This document shows positions 47,901-59,726 of a DNA stretch of 64,000 nucleotides, piece after piece (position 1 is the stretch's first letter; each line of letters starts with the position of its first letter). The stretch is from the NCBI GenBank assembly GCA_003614735.1, contig KZ992426.1, positions 33,038 through 97,037 of the forward strand, written 5' to 3'. This stretch comes from Thamnocephalis sphaerospora. Lineage: Eukaryota; Zoopagomycota; Zoopagomycetes; Zoopagales; Sigmoideomycetaceae. The position numbers were made by a program, and so were the translations under genes. The notes beneath the pieces were generated by a model. That model was not told the DNA's origin, made no database searches, and saw only the letters and a list, made by a program, of their open reading frames with translations.

Positions 47901-50273
47901 ACATTGCCAGGTGAGCATGATGTGTCCAGATGGATGAGCACTTGCGCCAACCTAAGCTTGTGGCGTCCCGCGCACTATAGCGGTGTACAGTCAGTTGTAT
48001 TATGTGCTTGGCAAAGGCATGGAGATTTCACTCGGCGGGCCGACCAAGATCAAGGAAGAGGAGGATGTAGCAATGATGACCGAGCATTACCTGGTACGTC
48101 CATACTATGGTCGCAAAGCGTATGCGTTGCTAAACCCACTTTGCATTAGAGCCACGTCATTGTCAATCCGTTGGATGCTGTGGCATGGCATAGTCTGGGC
48201 AATGCATACCGCACTCATGCAGACAATTTGATGTGGAGCGCACGTGAGATTTGCAAACATCAAAAGGATATCATTGGCTTTCAAAAGGTAGGCGAATGGG
48301 TAGCGTATGCACTTGGTGCCCATGGCCGCTCACTGGTACTTTATCGTTCATGTGCATGGTATAGAAAGCGTTCCTATGTCTGGTTCAGGCGGCCAGAATT
48401 GCTACACTAGCGCGAAGCAAGCATCCTGCTGTCTCTCATGTCAAGCGCAGTTCGGCGCTCGCCATTTGGTCCGACTTGGCCTTTCTTATCTACGCCGCCA
48501 TTTCTCGCCCGCTTAGCGGAGCCGCACTTGCCCCACAAGCCCCCAATGCTGATACAGCCACTGCTGCTGATGCGGGTGATTCATTGGCAGTTCACGCAAC
48601 GTGGAAGTCGCATGCATGCAAAGTGGTCACCTACTGTTTGAGCAATGCACTAGCAATCGACAACAGGGCTTGGAAGTATGTTGACGCATCTGCGTCGTGG
48701 CTGTACATTGGATTTCGTTTCTTACGATGAGACAACGTAGATTGCACTATCTTCTGGGAAAGTGCCTGGAGAAGCTTGGCTGTGCACCTCAGGTGAGATT
48801 TTTGCTACTTGCACGCATGTGTCGATGCGCTAACGAGCACCAAACATTTGCAGAAAGTCATTTCATGCTACGTGGCATCCGCTCGATTGACGCCAAAGCG
48901 TTCAGTTGTACCCGGCCAGGAGCGCACACTGGACGCACACGGAAAGCTGCTGTCATACATTGCAAAGCAGTTGGCCGCAGACCGCATTACGGTGGGTATA
49001 CTCACTGTGTGTGAATTACATACAGAAAATACTGCTGCTGTTTGCTCACCTATAGCACTGTCATTAGCCACAGGTTGTGGAAGAAACGCTCACGCCAGAT
49101 GCTATTGCATCCGATTCGCTGGAGGAGATGAACGAACATGCAACCCAGCTAGTGACGCGATGGCAAGAAGCGGCTGACACAGAAACTCAGCGACAAGTCA
49201 CGCCAAAGTTACGTGCACTTGGTCAGCTCACTGCCGCACTGACGATACTGCGTGGCAAGGATCGGCGGCGCTGGCACCACAAGCCTATATTTCATGTAAG
49301 GACTAGAGCACACCGTACGGCATTCGCACCCATCGGTGACTAATGATGTGCACTGCTAGCTGTCCTGGATGCTTTACCATGTGTTTGGCGATGTGCAGGG
49401 CGCTCTTTCCGAGCTACAGGCACTCTTCTATCTCAAATCCAGCGTCAAATCGCTCAGCAATATCTGGCGAACCGAATTTGAGAGGTGGGTGTTGGCGGCC
49501 GATCAGTTTACTGGCGTGCGCTAAGACATCCCTTTGGTTGCAGGCCAGGATGCCATTTTGTGTACCTGCAAAAGTACACGGCTTTTCTTATAGAGCTACT
49601 GCGTGAAGCCGACGATATCGACACGCTGATGAATCTGTGCCGAAAGCTACGCAAGTCCAACAGCGTATTCTTGGATCACAAGGATATCATGTCGCGCGTC
49701 CGGGACGCCTTGCTGCATGTACTGCGCCGTCGGCTACGCTTGGCAGAGCAGTGGAGTCCGCCACCGGGGCCACGAAACAGTATGCTCGAATTTCAGTACG
49801 CACATATTGCCGATGCTATCAAAGCAGCGAGGCCAGAGATTGCCGAAAGTCATGTGGAACTGCAGCGTCTACAGGAGCTCTATCGCCTTTGCACCGATAT
49901 CGTCGATACAGCGATGATTCGCGACATGCTTGCAGCGCAGTTCTGCGCCATGGCACAGCTACTAGGCATTGCACCTGATCTGGCAGCGGCAGACGACACC
50001 ACCCAAGCCACCGAAGCCACTGAGACGCTTGACCCTGTAGCATCGGTGACCAGCATTGCCAACCTGGCTATTCGTTTAGAAAACTCTTCTCGTCTCAAGG
50101 TACGGCATACTGCCATGTGCGGTACCATTCTCTGCGCCTACTAACTGTATTTTCTGCATCGCTCACACCTGCTGTAGTCGCCAACCGAAACAGTATCGTT
50201 TGAACTGCCGCCCAATGGTAATCACCTTCGCAGCCAAAGTCCATCGCAGCCCGGCGCCTCCACCGGCACGTGA
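41994..50273 (+). CDS. HIR3: CABIN1/Hir3 subunit of the HIR histone-chaperone complex
   Basis: A multi-exon gene encoding a protein probably near 1,900-2,000 residues. CABIN1/Hir3 is the TPR scaffold of the HIRA/HIR complex, which deposits histone H3.3/H4 outside replication. Firm exons: 41994-43658, 43729-43869, 43933-44136, 44201-44456, 44525-44627, 44676-44999, 45076-45345, 45402-45741, 45805-46007, 46073-46532, 46634 onward, and a last exon 50178-50273. Boundaries between about 46.7 and 50.1 kb are only partly resolved. Matches to CABIN1: the N-terminal TPR LYQRALRCQQKHRFAEARRL, then AVWCHLGRVARNCDRIALAL, ILFQIGDVERCVNLLTPVL, LRFLILRNFARLL, a KRVRDK basic box, FQRGDYAEVVHRLSP, LPAERKIELMTML and LQCYHCLYGV. 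A huge Asp/Glu tract (encoded by about 42220-43260) is inserted after the first TPR. Two introns use GC donors (44628, 46533). Confidence 0.88.
42824..43160 (+). repeat. GAG/GAA/GAT acidic trinucleotide tract inside HIR3
   Basis: A nearly uninterrupted purine-rich GAR/GAY tract coding for Glu and Asp blocks. Acidic tracts of this type occur in many histone chaperones and could contact basic histones. The complementary strand is an equally long open frame of Ser or Phe/Leu codons, which is a shadow and not a gene. Confidence 0.8.
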
Positions 50274-50338
50274 ATTGCGAGTGTAACTAAATACTACATT
50301 TTCTGTGTGTATCGTCCATGTGCCTTGCATACCGTGCA

Positions 50339-53300
50339 CTACCAATCGTTTGTGAAACGGGCTAGCGTCTTGGTGGCATCCTGTACGTCTTTTTGTGCCT
50401 TTTTGCGCATGTAGAAAATCGGGCAGTCGCGACTAGTGCAAAGCACATCTTGATGCAAGCTTCCCTGGCAACGCTGGCACTGGGTCCAGAGGCGAGCAAA
50501 TCGCATCTCTAGCTCGTTTGTTTGGTTCAACTGCAAAATGTGTGTGTCAGCAGGCTGCAACGTGCAGCAAAGCTAGGGTGCTTACCTGTCGCTGATACAT
50601 TTCTGCCGCACGTGGCCGGCAGTGATCGCACACAGCAGAAGCTACGTATCAAAAGTGCGTGCGCGCACACGTGTAAGAAATCATCCGATAAATTGCGCAA
50701 ACATACCAAACCATCGTACCAGTGTTGCGTAGCGGTGTCTTGCAGCCAAGACAAGTTGCCGTGCGTACGGCGAATTTCATCAAACCGCCCACTGATGGCG
50801 CCGTGACAGAAATAGTGCGAGTATGTTCTCCGTTCACTGAGCACCATCGGTGAGCCGTCAGTATACGGCTGCATCTTTGCCATATCCAAGGTGCACTACT
50901 TACATAGCGCTTCCGCCTTGTCGCCAAGGATAGGCTCAAAGATGCGCAAAAGCGGCTTGGCCAACTGGTTTTCCAGATAGTATTTGGTATCGATGGGCAC
51001 ATTGTTGTCCAGCACGTACAGCGGATCCTCGGATTTTTCATACGCAGCCGCGCCTTTAAGCAGCATGCATTCACATTAGTGCGTCGTAGTAAAAGGCGGC
51101 CCACATAATACGCACCCTTGCCTCCCCTGATGATAACGTAAGCAACACGATCGCCCAAATTCGGTGCAGACCCTAGTTGGCATGGTGCACACTAGATCAG
51201 TCACAACGCTCCGCCTACTTGCTGTCGCTACATTGTGCTTGCCTGCATCACGCTTGCGCATTCTTTCCGCAAGCTCCACGTGTGCCTGTTTACCGGCGTA
51301 TTCTGCAATACCCGCGGTTAATGGCATTCGGCAACGGCCGTCTCCAATGCGCGTATGCTACTTGCCTGTTTTGCTAAGTGCCTTGGTGATCACAAGCTGC
51401 GACATGTCCACCTTGTTCTGCAGCAGATTAGCAATGATATCCTTGGTATATCTGGCGATGATGGCAGTGCACTATTGCGTGAGCCACGACATAGCACTGG
51501 GCGCGGTGCGTCCTAACGTACTCTTCGGCACCCTTGACGTCCCGATCAATGAGAATCTTGCGCAGACACGTGTCGATCACCGTTTGTACCAAGCGGCAGT
51601 TGTCGCGTCGCACCGTCTGCCACCATGCCACGTAAGCGATGCGTAATGCCAGACAAGACGTGCGCCATGCGCACCTCAATACCCTTGGTGTCCATTTTGT
51701 CATACTTGTCTGGCCGTGTCCAATACAGCCCGGCGTAGCGTTTCTTGTTAATGAGTAGATAGGGAAAGTACACCTTTTCAAACTCGAGGTTGATGGGCCT
51801 GATAAACTTGGACGTGACAAACTCGGCCGCCTCCTGTCCTACGCTCAGCAGCAGCACCAATCAGTACGGTAGTCTACATGTGCATGACATCCCATCTTCA
51901 ATACATACCTAGTTTCATCGCCTCTGGCAGGGTCTTTACACCAAATTTAACCATTACCGAGTCAGTGTCGCCATAGATAACGCGTGCGTCATGTTGATAG
52001 CCGTGCTTGATGTTGAAGCGCGCCTCGACTTCCTGTGATCAGCAGTCGTACGTATGTATATGTGTGGTGTGAGCGTTACAGGCGCTTAAGCGTATAGTGT
52101 GCCGACTGTACCTGTTTGGTCTTCTCAATCATGACACGACCATATGCCGTGACGCTAGAGGATATTTGAAGGCACGGTAGCTTGCCTGCGGTGGCACCCG
52201 TAAATCCGTACACGGAATTGGCGCTGATCTGCAGTCGTAATGAGGGTCAGTATACGAGGCCATCGCAAGTGCAGTGTGTCAACGCATACCTTCAGCGCCA
52301 GCTGGCGACCGTCCAGTACAGCGCGTTTAAATGGATCTGTTTCATTTTTCAGGTCCGACTTTGCACGCTTACGCGCTGCCAGCAGGTTTTCCAGAATGGT
52401 GGGCAAAAGACCTTTACGCTGCGATGTCTTGACAAACAAATCTTTTGGCCGAAGAGGCAGCAGTGTGGGCAATCAGCGCTAAAGCACAATCGTAACTATG
52501 CAGCTCCAACCACCTACCGTTATTTGGTGTCTTCACGTAGTCCACATCGAGTTTCAAACCATGCTGCTCAACCGTCTGATGCGTCAGCAGCGTCGTATAG
52601 CAAAGATTATGCGCCATCATGATGGACGGGTACAGAGAACTAAAGTCGAGGGTGGCGATCGGCACATCGTAGTATCCTTTCTCCGGCTCAATGACGGTGG
52701 CACCCTCATATTGCTCTTCGGTAACTAAAAATAGCCGCACGCATATTTTAGCGCTGGTCTGCTTGCGTAAAGCTCGGGCAAAGCGTACCTTCCGATCTCA
52801 TGGCCGGAATAATCAGGTCTTCCTTGTGTGCCTCGCGGTACAGCTGGGAAATAACCTTGATCTGCTGTCCGCGCGTCAGCAGATAGTTGAATGGCACGCC
52901 CGTCACACGGGCCATTTCAATGTAGTTGACGAGGCACATGAGCTTGTCCATCAGACGCTGGGGCAGATACGCATCCTGACGGCGGTAGACGGTCAGCAAC
53001 CGCTGCTATATGAATCGCGACACGACATACTTTGAGACAGTAGACAGCGAGTCGACGCCGCGTTTCATCGTTGCCATTTTGCAAATCGGTAATGATCGAA
53101 TGATGTACGTCTTCCTTTTGCTCGCCTGAATATCAATAACGTAAGCACACTTTGCGCACCAAAAGTGCGTTCGTAACTGTGGCACGCACCAAGAAACTGG
53201 GCACACACAGAGTTGAGTGTGTACGAGCGCAGCTTGTAGTCGCGCTGCATCACCTGCAGGATATCCAACTGTGCTCTTCCTTCCAGATCTAACGTAGGTC

Positions 53301-55377
53301 AGGGCATACGTTAAGGAACCGCAATAAATGACGCTCGGATACAAAGTTTTACGCCAATAGCAGAAAGGATACTGATTGCTTTGTTTTCACGCGTGCCGAT
53401 AGCTTTGGATGAGAACTTTGTGTCCTTGGCTTCGGTTTTGATGGCTAATGTCGGCCAGCATACGAGTGGAGATTGCCGTTAGCATACAAATAAGCCTATG
53501 CACTACGCACCCAGCGCACCACAGCTTACATCGAATGCGACCAAGATACGGGAAGCGCTGCACGTTTAGATGCTGCGCACGATCTAGCAAATACGGGAAA
53601 TCGAAGTTGTTGGTGTTGTAGCCGATCACGACATCCGGATCCACCTGCAGTTTACGCAGCTCGCATCAGTGACATTGAGATAAAAACGCAAGCCATGCTT
53701 ACCTCGGTCAGAAAGTCGCACCAATCCTGGAGCAGTGCGGCCTCGCTATCATAGGGGAGAATGTTGGCGCCCGCTATTGGAGCACAGCTGTTCAGCGTGA
53801 ACACATTACGGATAAATGGCTTTGCCTCGCCTGTATGCGGCAAGCGCGTTAGCATATCGCGCTGGTGGTGCGCACTGCCTGATGTTTGCGGCCAATACCA
53901 TTAATCGTGACGACGTTGGCAATCTGAATGACTGGGTCAATCCTGGCCTCGGGAAAGACACCCTTTCGGCCTGCGCACTCAATGTCGAAGCTGAGGATGC
54001 GCAGCGGCGCGATCCGCTGCCATTCACCTTCTGGCGCATGGCTAATGAGCTTATCGTATCTGCAAACAATATGCGTAAGCGGGAAACTGCTTAGTTATGC
54101 GGTGTCAACCGAGCGCACTCACTCAATTTCCACCTCAATCTGGCAAGTAGATAACGCAGCGGTGCGCATACGATACGCCCCGGCCGGCAGCTCTACCCAG
54201 CTGGCGCCCATCATCTAGCGCGCATACATCGGTTAGCAGCTGTCATGGCAAACAACCGCCCGGCGGCCACCTACGTGTGTATCAATCATGAAGCGTAACG
54301 TGTACTCTAGATTGCTTTCGAATGTCTGGTCGGCACGAATAATATACCCGCCAAACGATATGCCATTCTCGAGAATGCGTTTGAAGCCGCAAGCCAGAGT
54401 CAAGTGTACTGCTAAAGAGTATTCAGTTCGCCATGCATAGCTGTCTTTCACCGCAACACCAAAGGATATGACGCGCAATAGCCACCGACTTTGGCTGACA
54501 GACGGTGATGCGAATGAATGGCGACTTGACGTTGCCGTGAAACCGCATAATGTTCTCCTTCAGTACCAATTCCACCTTGTTCACATGGCGAACATGGTTG
54601 CCGCGGTCGCTTGACATGGCAGACTACGAGCGTATTCCGGTTGACAGAGTCAGCAAAGTCTACAACAAGCGCGGTTCTTTGCCAACTCGCTGCGGCCAGC
54701 TTACCTCCAGCTCACTCTGGAATTTAGGCAGATCAGCATGGCCCATACCGACTGGCGCGGCCACGTAGAGATAAGGCAGGTAGCCGAGCACATAGCATAC
54801 GACGCTATTGCCGGCCTACAATAAGGCATGTCAGTATGCTGCGTACATGAAAATAATGTACACGCATAGACATGCGCTGCTCACCTCGGTCACACCATAG
54901 AGTCGCACGATGGGCCGCTCGTTCACGGGATCGATATCCTCGTCCACCTCCAGCTGCTGAAACACTGAGTGCCCGAATGGTACGTCAGCAATCTCATGTG
55001 CGGCACTATAGCATCTACAGCCCTCTGCTCACCCAGAGCGTCGGTAAGCACATCCAGCGGGGGCACGCTTGGTCGTTTCCAGCTTTTGCGCACATCCGCT
55101 AGATATACAATGTATATGCATTTTAGCAACATGTACAGCGCTGTCTCGCGTCAGCGTGCCAGCAGCTACCTTGGCGAATGATGCTCTCCTCGTCTTCCAG
55201 CTCGCGTTCCAGGTCCATTTCGAATGAAGAGCGCTGCATAGAGTCGGCTCGACCGGAACTGCCAAGGGTGCGTCGTTTTTTAGCATTGCCGCTTGCAGTC
55301 GACTGCGATCCCTCTTCAAGAGTGTCGCGCTTCAACGGCGCCGCGTCTGACGCCACCGTCTCCTGCGTGGAAGTCAT
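50339..55377 (-). CDS. POL3: DNA polymerase delta catalytic subunit
   Basis: A multi-exon B-family replicative polymerase, roughly 1,000-1,100 residues by comparison with POLD1. The start at 55377 gives [19 protein letters not shown] and a basic nuclear signal (NAKKRRTLG). Exonuclease motif I is [19 protein letters not shown] (near 53980). [15 protein letters not shown] (near 53600) is Exo II. Polymerase motif A is [20 protein letters not shown] (about 52600-52650), motif B region [14 protein letters not shown] lies near 52200, and motif C is [12 protein letters not shown] (about 51950-51980). The C-terminus has CysA (TCLGCK at about 50745, CDHCR at about 50620) and CysB, the 4Fe-4S ligand set (CQRC and CTSRDC, 50415-50480), ending FTNDW. 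It synthesises mainly the lagging strand with PCNA and proofreads. Individual exon ends were not all traced. Divergent from the Siva-like gene. Confidence 0.93.
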
Positions 55378-55582
55378 AGTCGACAAGACTAGGCGAGTGG
55401 TAGGTATCCGCAGCAGCCGCAACCTGTGTAGGCAGCTGAAAAGGTGGGATTGGTGGTGGTGGTGGTGATGGAGAGGGGGAGGAATCAAAACGCGACGGTC
55501 AGAAACGCGTTCCAACAAAAGGCACGCGACGCGTCGTCTTCACGCCTTTACGCTTTTCTTTCCTGCAACTGTTACCACAGCC
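55378..55582. promoter_or_regulatory. Compact bidirectional promoter between POL3 and the Siva-like gene
   Basis: Only 205 bp separate the two start codons. It contains a GGT/TGG run (about 55445-55469) and no TATA box. Both promoters must share this segment or extend into the genes. Confidence 0.5.
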
Positions 55583-56217
55583 ATGTCGCTCGCCGCCGCC
55601 CTTGCCCGTGCCAGCCTCGGCCCACGAAAGCGCTCCATGGACGTGGACGACGACAACGACAACGGCGTCAGCCATGACCTATGCCAGCACGCACCACCAA
55701 ACCAGACACCCACTTTTGCACCGCGCACTATGAAACTACCGCGTAGTGGTCAATCAGCCTGCACCGCACAGAAAACGGACGGTGAGCGTTGGAGATAGTG
55801 CGGGCAGGCGCAATGTTAGTATTGACTGTGGAGTGCAGGCTACATGTGGATGAAACTACGTGCAGGCCAGCAGCGCCTGACCGCCGGCTATCAATCGGCG
55901 CTACCTCAAACCATGCCGCAGCAACCAGAGCCACAGCATAGCCACTGTCTTCACTGCCTTCAAATGGGCACTGCTGGACGCTCAAGTGGCTTCCAGACAG
56001 CGGCAGCCTGCGCCTTTTGTGAAAAGCCGTTTTGCACGGACCATCTGCGTACATGCTGCCAGTGCGGCGGCGCCTTTTGCAGCGGCTGTTCTGTGGTCAA
56101 GTAAGTGCACGTAGTTAACAGCGTCGCCTTATTTACATAGCTGACGCTTATTGTGCGAACGCCAGCTACGACAACGCCTGGGAACGTGCATTCTGTCTTT
56201 CCTGTACAAATATCTGA
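55583..56217 (+). CDS. SIVA1: Siva-family cysteine-rich protein
   Basis: Exons 55583-55781, 55839-56100 and 56166-56217 join to 170 residues (human Siva-1 175). The C-terminus has the Siva zinc-ligand pattern: HCLHCLQMG, then CAFCEKPFCTDHLRTCCQCG, AFCSGCSVVN and WERAFCLSC, aligning cysteine by cysteine with animal Siva ([20 protein letters not shown] and so on). The N-terminal half (RKRSMDVDDDND) is low complexity. In animals Siva is an apoptosis-linked adaptor and E3-like factor; its role in a unicellular organism is unknown. It is divergent from POL3 and convergent with the prenyltransferase gene (155 bp between stops). Confidence 0.85.
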
Positions 56218-56371
56218 GCCAGCCCATGGTCAACATGAACGCAGCCGGACGCCAATGCGCTTTAGTGGTCATGGAAGCGCAGTCTTGTATAGTAAAATGA
56301 GCGGCATAGTCCACATTAACCCCCGGGCCGCGTCAATGACCGTTCCCTCATCCGGCAGGCGACGCACAATA

Positions 56372-57864
56372 TCACGCAATCGAGTTGCGGCAGTGCTTCC
56401 AGTAACGCTCGCGAATACGATCCTGTCGCTCGGCAAGCTCATCGCACGCCTACATGGTCACTCTGCGTCAGTCCCCGCCCAATTGGCAATACGCTGTTGT
56501 ACCGCCATTCACTCACCCAAAGCGCCTTCTCACGTCGCTGCTGATGGTTGCCCAGCTCGGCATGTTCTTGGAAGCTTTCCACAATAAAAGCCAGCAGAGG
56601 CACTGAAACGGGTGCTTCAGTCGCCATCTCTGCGACAATATCATCCACACCAGCAAGCAGTCGTTCTGGCTTGCGCCGAATTGTTCTGCGAAATGCCAAA
56701 AGGATGAGCACTTGGTCACGTAGCGTGATCCATCTGCTACGTTAACCCACCCAGCCAGATAGTTCCAAGCACTCTCGTTGTGCGGCGCCAGGCGGATTTT
56801 CTTGATGGCATAGCTAACAAGCACCAGTTGGTCAGCCGCGCATTTGCCATGTCTGCGGGCGGCGTACACATTGCCGCCAAAGTAGACACAGTTTCTGGCA
56901 TCCCGCACTTACTCCACTTCACGCTGCAGCGTTTCGTTGTCTGCCGGGGTCGGCCTGTAATGTAGCGCAAAGTAGCGTTGGTTCCATGCCGAGTTGTTGC
57001 GAATGTCGCTATCCAGCAGTTGGTCCACGAATGCGAGTTCTCCGTCCCACAGGTTAAACGTCTTGATCACCCATTGCCTATGCCAAGGATGCGTGCGTAT
57101 CACCGACACCTTAAGATGCTGGTGTTGACACTGCAAGCTATCCGCCGCTGCGCGTACTTACCGGTACGACCAGGCATGAAAGTTTTTGGGGTCTCCATTA
57201 AGTACACGCTCGATGAACGCAAGCTCCTGTGAGGCATCTCCCAGCTTTTCGATAATTACCTGGCGATGATGCCTGCCACCAGCGCCGCGCCATTAGCCGT
57301 CTGCGGCCCACTAATGTCCGCAAGTTTTGCCGCACGCACCAAAGCTGATAGCACTTGGGAGTTTCGTTGGCAACACTCTCAACAAAATCCAGCTCCTGTT
57401 GAAAGTCTAGGTCAAGCGCAAAGACAATGTCCTTACGATATAGCCTGACGTCTGGCATCAGACCATGCCTACAGCACCCTAAACGTTATCACCGTCAATG
57501 CCTACCAGACGGTGTAGTGTCCCGGATTCATGTCGATGATGGTGCCAGTGAGCTCCAGCGCACGCGTGCTATACTCCCGCTTTGCGGACACGGCGCGAAA
57601 GTAGCTCATAGCATCGGCATCTGTCGTTGGCACACCGGCAAGTGTCAGCACCGGCGGCGTTTTGTTCAATCACGACGAGCATGCTCACATTCGGACGAGT
57701 ATGCTATAGGGCACACCGGGTCGGGACCGTCGTCCTGCGGCACCGGCGTCACGTCACTCCACTCCTTGCGCTCGCTGTACGGCGTCGACAAGGTGGTCTG
57801 TCGGTGTGCAATCGGTCAGCGAAATCAGGACAGCCGGGCATTTTGGCGTCATCCAACATACCAT
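56372..57864 (-). CDS. FNTA: Protein farnesyltransferase/geranylgeranyltransferase I alpha subunit
   Basis: Nine exons (57864-57862, 57797-57689, 57620-57506, 57444-57340, 57272-57162, 57077-56913, 56813-56751, 56685-56517, 56449-56372) join to 305 residues. The subunit pairs with two different beta subunits to prenylate CaaX proteins such as Ras and Rho. Signatures: [24 protein letters not shown] repeats [56 protein letters not shown] and [13 protein letters not shown]; then [16 protein letters not shown] at the end. Exon 1 contributes only the ATG (57864-57862). The upstream alternative start would not fit the frame of the conserved region. Human FNTA is 379 residues with a Pro-rich N-terminal extension absent here. 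Confidence 0.94.
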
Positions 57865-58927
57865 CTTGTTAGTGGCGGTGAGTGTGGGATGAGTAGTAGG
57901 TAAAAGAGGTGCGTGCGCGTGCATGCATACGCGCGTGCGTGTGCGTGTGCGCAAAAGTGACGTTTCTTCACTTTGAGCCAGCTATCCTCACAGCACAGAC
58001 GCAACGGCCCAGTGCAATGCTAGGTCAAACTGTCGCAGGCAGTATCTGCCACACCGCCACCCCCAGTCGCACATAGACAAGACGAAAGCAATCATTTCAC
58101 GCCAACAGCATATAACAGGCGAATTTTAGAGATGAATAGTAACGACACTAGGACAACCATTCTCGCATGTGCGCATTTGATATTGTTCCATCTGGTGCCA
58201 ACCCTGTAAGATGCATATCGTTTTACGTGCACATATGGAAAGAAAGGTGGAAATAATAATGATGCGGATTACGCAAAGCACGTACGGCGTCCCGCGCTTA
58301 CGCTGTATGCGCGCTCATATAATGGATAGCGACACGCCTGTCTTTTATGTCTGCCACACAAGGCTGACTGTGAAAATGTAAATGCGCTGCATCATGCAAG
58401 CAATAAGAATGGTTGTTGTTGGCTTGTCAGTTGGCCGCTCAACCAGCTAAAGATGGAGTGAGTATAGGCGTAGACATGTACGCGAAAAACACAAACGGCA
58501 AATTTACTTTGATGCTTGAGTGGCAACACCCTCTTGTGTGTAGACGTATAGATAGGAAGAGCAGAGGGAAATGCTTGCGGTAGCTTGTCCGACATTATGC
58601 CAAACCCAAGTGATAACAGCATCTGATGGCTTGTTCTAGCCAAGGGGGCCATAGGACACACTGCAACGAGTCTGCATATTACACAAGATGCTCGCTCAAG
58701 TGACCCTCAAAGGCAGTCATTTGGTATGGCGTCCTTTTGTTGCAGTTCGTAGTGTGTACTGCACGTTGAATGGCTCCGACCCACATTAAACACGAGCTCG
58801 TGCGCAAGTGTTGGATGCAAAAACTAGTTCATTCAATACACATCAGCAAAAGTTAGACGATGTTGCCGACATTGCTCGCGTGCATCTCTTCCATGGCGTC
58901 GCGGCGGCGTGCAATATGCATGCGACA
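57865..58927. other. Intergenic region, no gene recognised
   Basis: About 1.06 kb between two minus-strand genes, holding the FNTA promoter and the 3' end of the hypothetical gene. A GT/GCGT-rich run lies at about 57910-57955 just upstream of FNTA. No conserved coding sequence seen. Confidence 0.5.
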
Positions 58928-59605
58928 TTAGGCACTGTTGGTGTGGCGAGCAAACTCGATTGGAACGACCTCGCCATCCCACATTTCCACGTCCTGCAGC
59001 ATAAACTTTCTGTAGTTCCTGTCCAGGACGACGGTTACATTGCTGATTCCACGCGGATGATTAATTGCCTTGATATGTGCCGCTCCACGCGGCGTTTCGA
59101 TTTCGTAAAATGTAACCCTTTCGCTGAACACGTCGCAGGTTGGTCGGATCGAGGCAAAGTCGGTCACGGTGCGTCCATCCCGGCCCAAGGCTTCCACCTT
59201 GGCAAAGGCGACTTTGCCGCCGGGGCGCAAATACCTAACAGATACCCTGATCTTGGAACCATTGCTGTTGCTGACTATGGTGACAACTTCAAACAATCCG
59301 TTGACGTCTCTTTGATAGTCGAGATGTGTGTTTTCCGGCCGGATAACCGTGAACTTGGGCGAAATAGTGAACAGGTTGTTCCTGAACTCAGCAAATGCGG
59401 CAAGGTCACGCCTGTGCTCCTCCTGGGTTAGACGCTCGCTTTCCGAAAATATGGTCCTGGGCGCCGACGGGTTTACTGTGCTTGGTACCGGAGCGGAACT
59501 GTGAGGCGGCGTCGATGTTGACAAGGCGCTGGCAAGCGAACCAGCAAAGGCGAGATAGCCCAGGGCAGCGATAGTGCCAGTGCTGATCAAAGAGGTGAGA
59601 CGCAT
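58928..59605 (-). CDS. Hypothetical secreted or membrane-anchored protein
   Basis: An intronless frame; the ATG at 59605 gives 225 residues. The first 27 residues form a signal peptide or anchor (MRLTSLISTGTIAALGYLAF, then AGSLASALS). A Ser/Pro/Thr linker follows (about 28-52), then a compact domain with alternating hydrophobic strands (FTVIRPENTHLDYQRDVNGL; KIRVSVRYLRPGGKVAFAKV; VTFYEIETPRGAAHIKAI). Only one Cys is present after the signal. In-frame codons upstream of 59605 contain a TATA element, so a longer form is unlikely. No family recognised. Two NxS/T sites suggest possible glycosylation. Confidence 0.75.
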   Translation of the reverse strand: MRLTSLISTGTIAALGYLAFAGSLASALSTSTPPHSSAPVPSTVNPSAPRTIFSESERLTQEEHRRDLAAFAEFRNNLFTISPKFTVIRPENTHLDYQRDVNGLFEVVTIVSNSNGSKIRVSVRYLRPGGKVAFAKVEALGRDGRTVTDFASIRPTCDVFSERVTFYEIETPRGAAHIKAINHPRGISNVTVVLDRNYRKFMLQDVEMWDGEVVPIEFARHTNSA

Positions 59606-59720
59606 AGTGTGTATCGTGATAAGATGATAGGCGTAACGGTCGGTGACGTGAGTAGTGATGGCTGTTGATCTGTGTGAGGTGGCGTGCGAAATAGATGATG
59701 CTACGGCAACAGCGGCGCGA

Positions 59721-59726
59721 TTTATA
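59721..59726 (-). promoter_or_regulatory. TATA box of the secreted hypothetical gene
   Basis: TATAAA on the minus strand in the context CATATAAATCG, about 116-121 bp upstream of the start codon at 59605. It is one of the few good TATA elements in the window. Confidence 0.55.
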
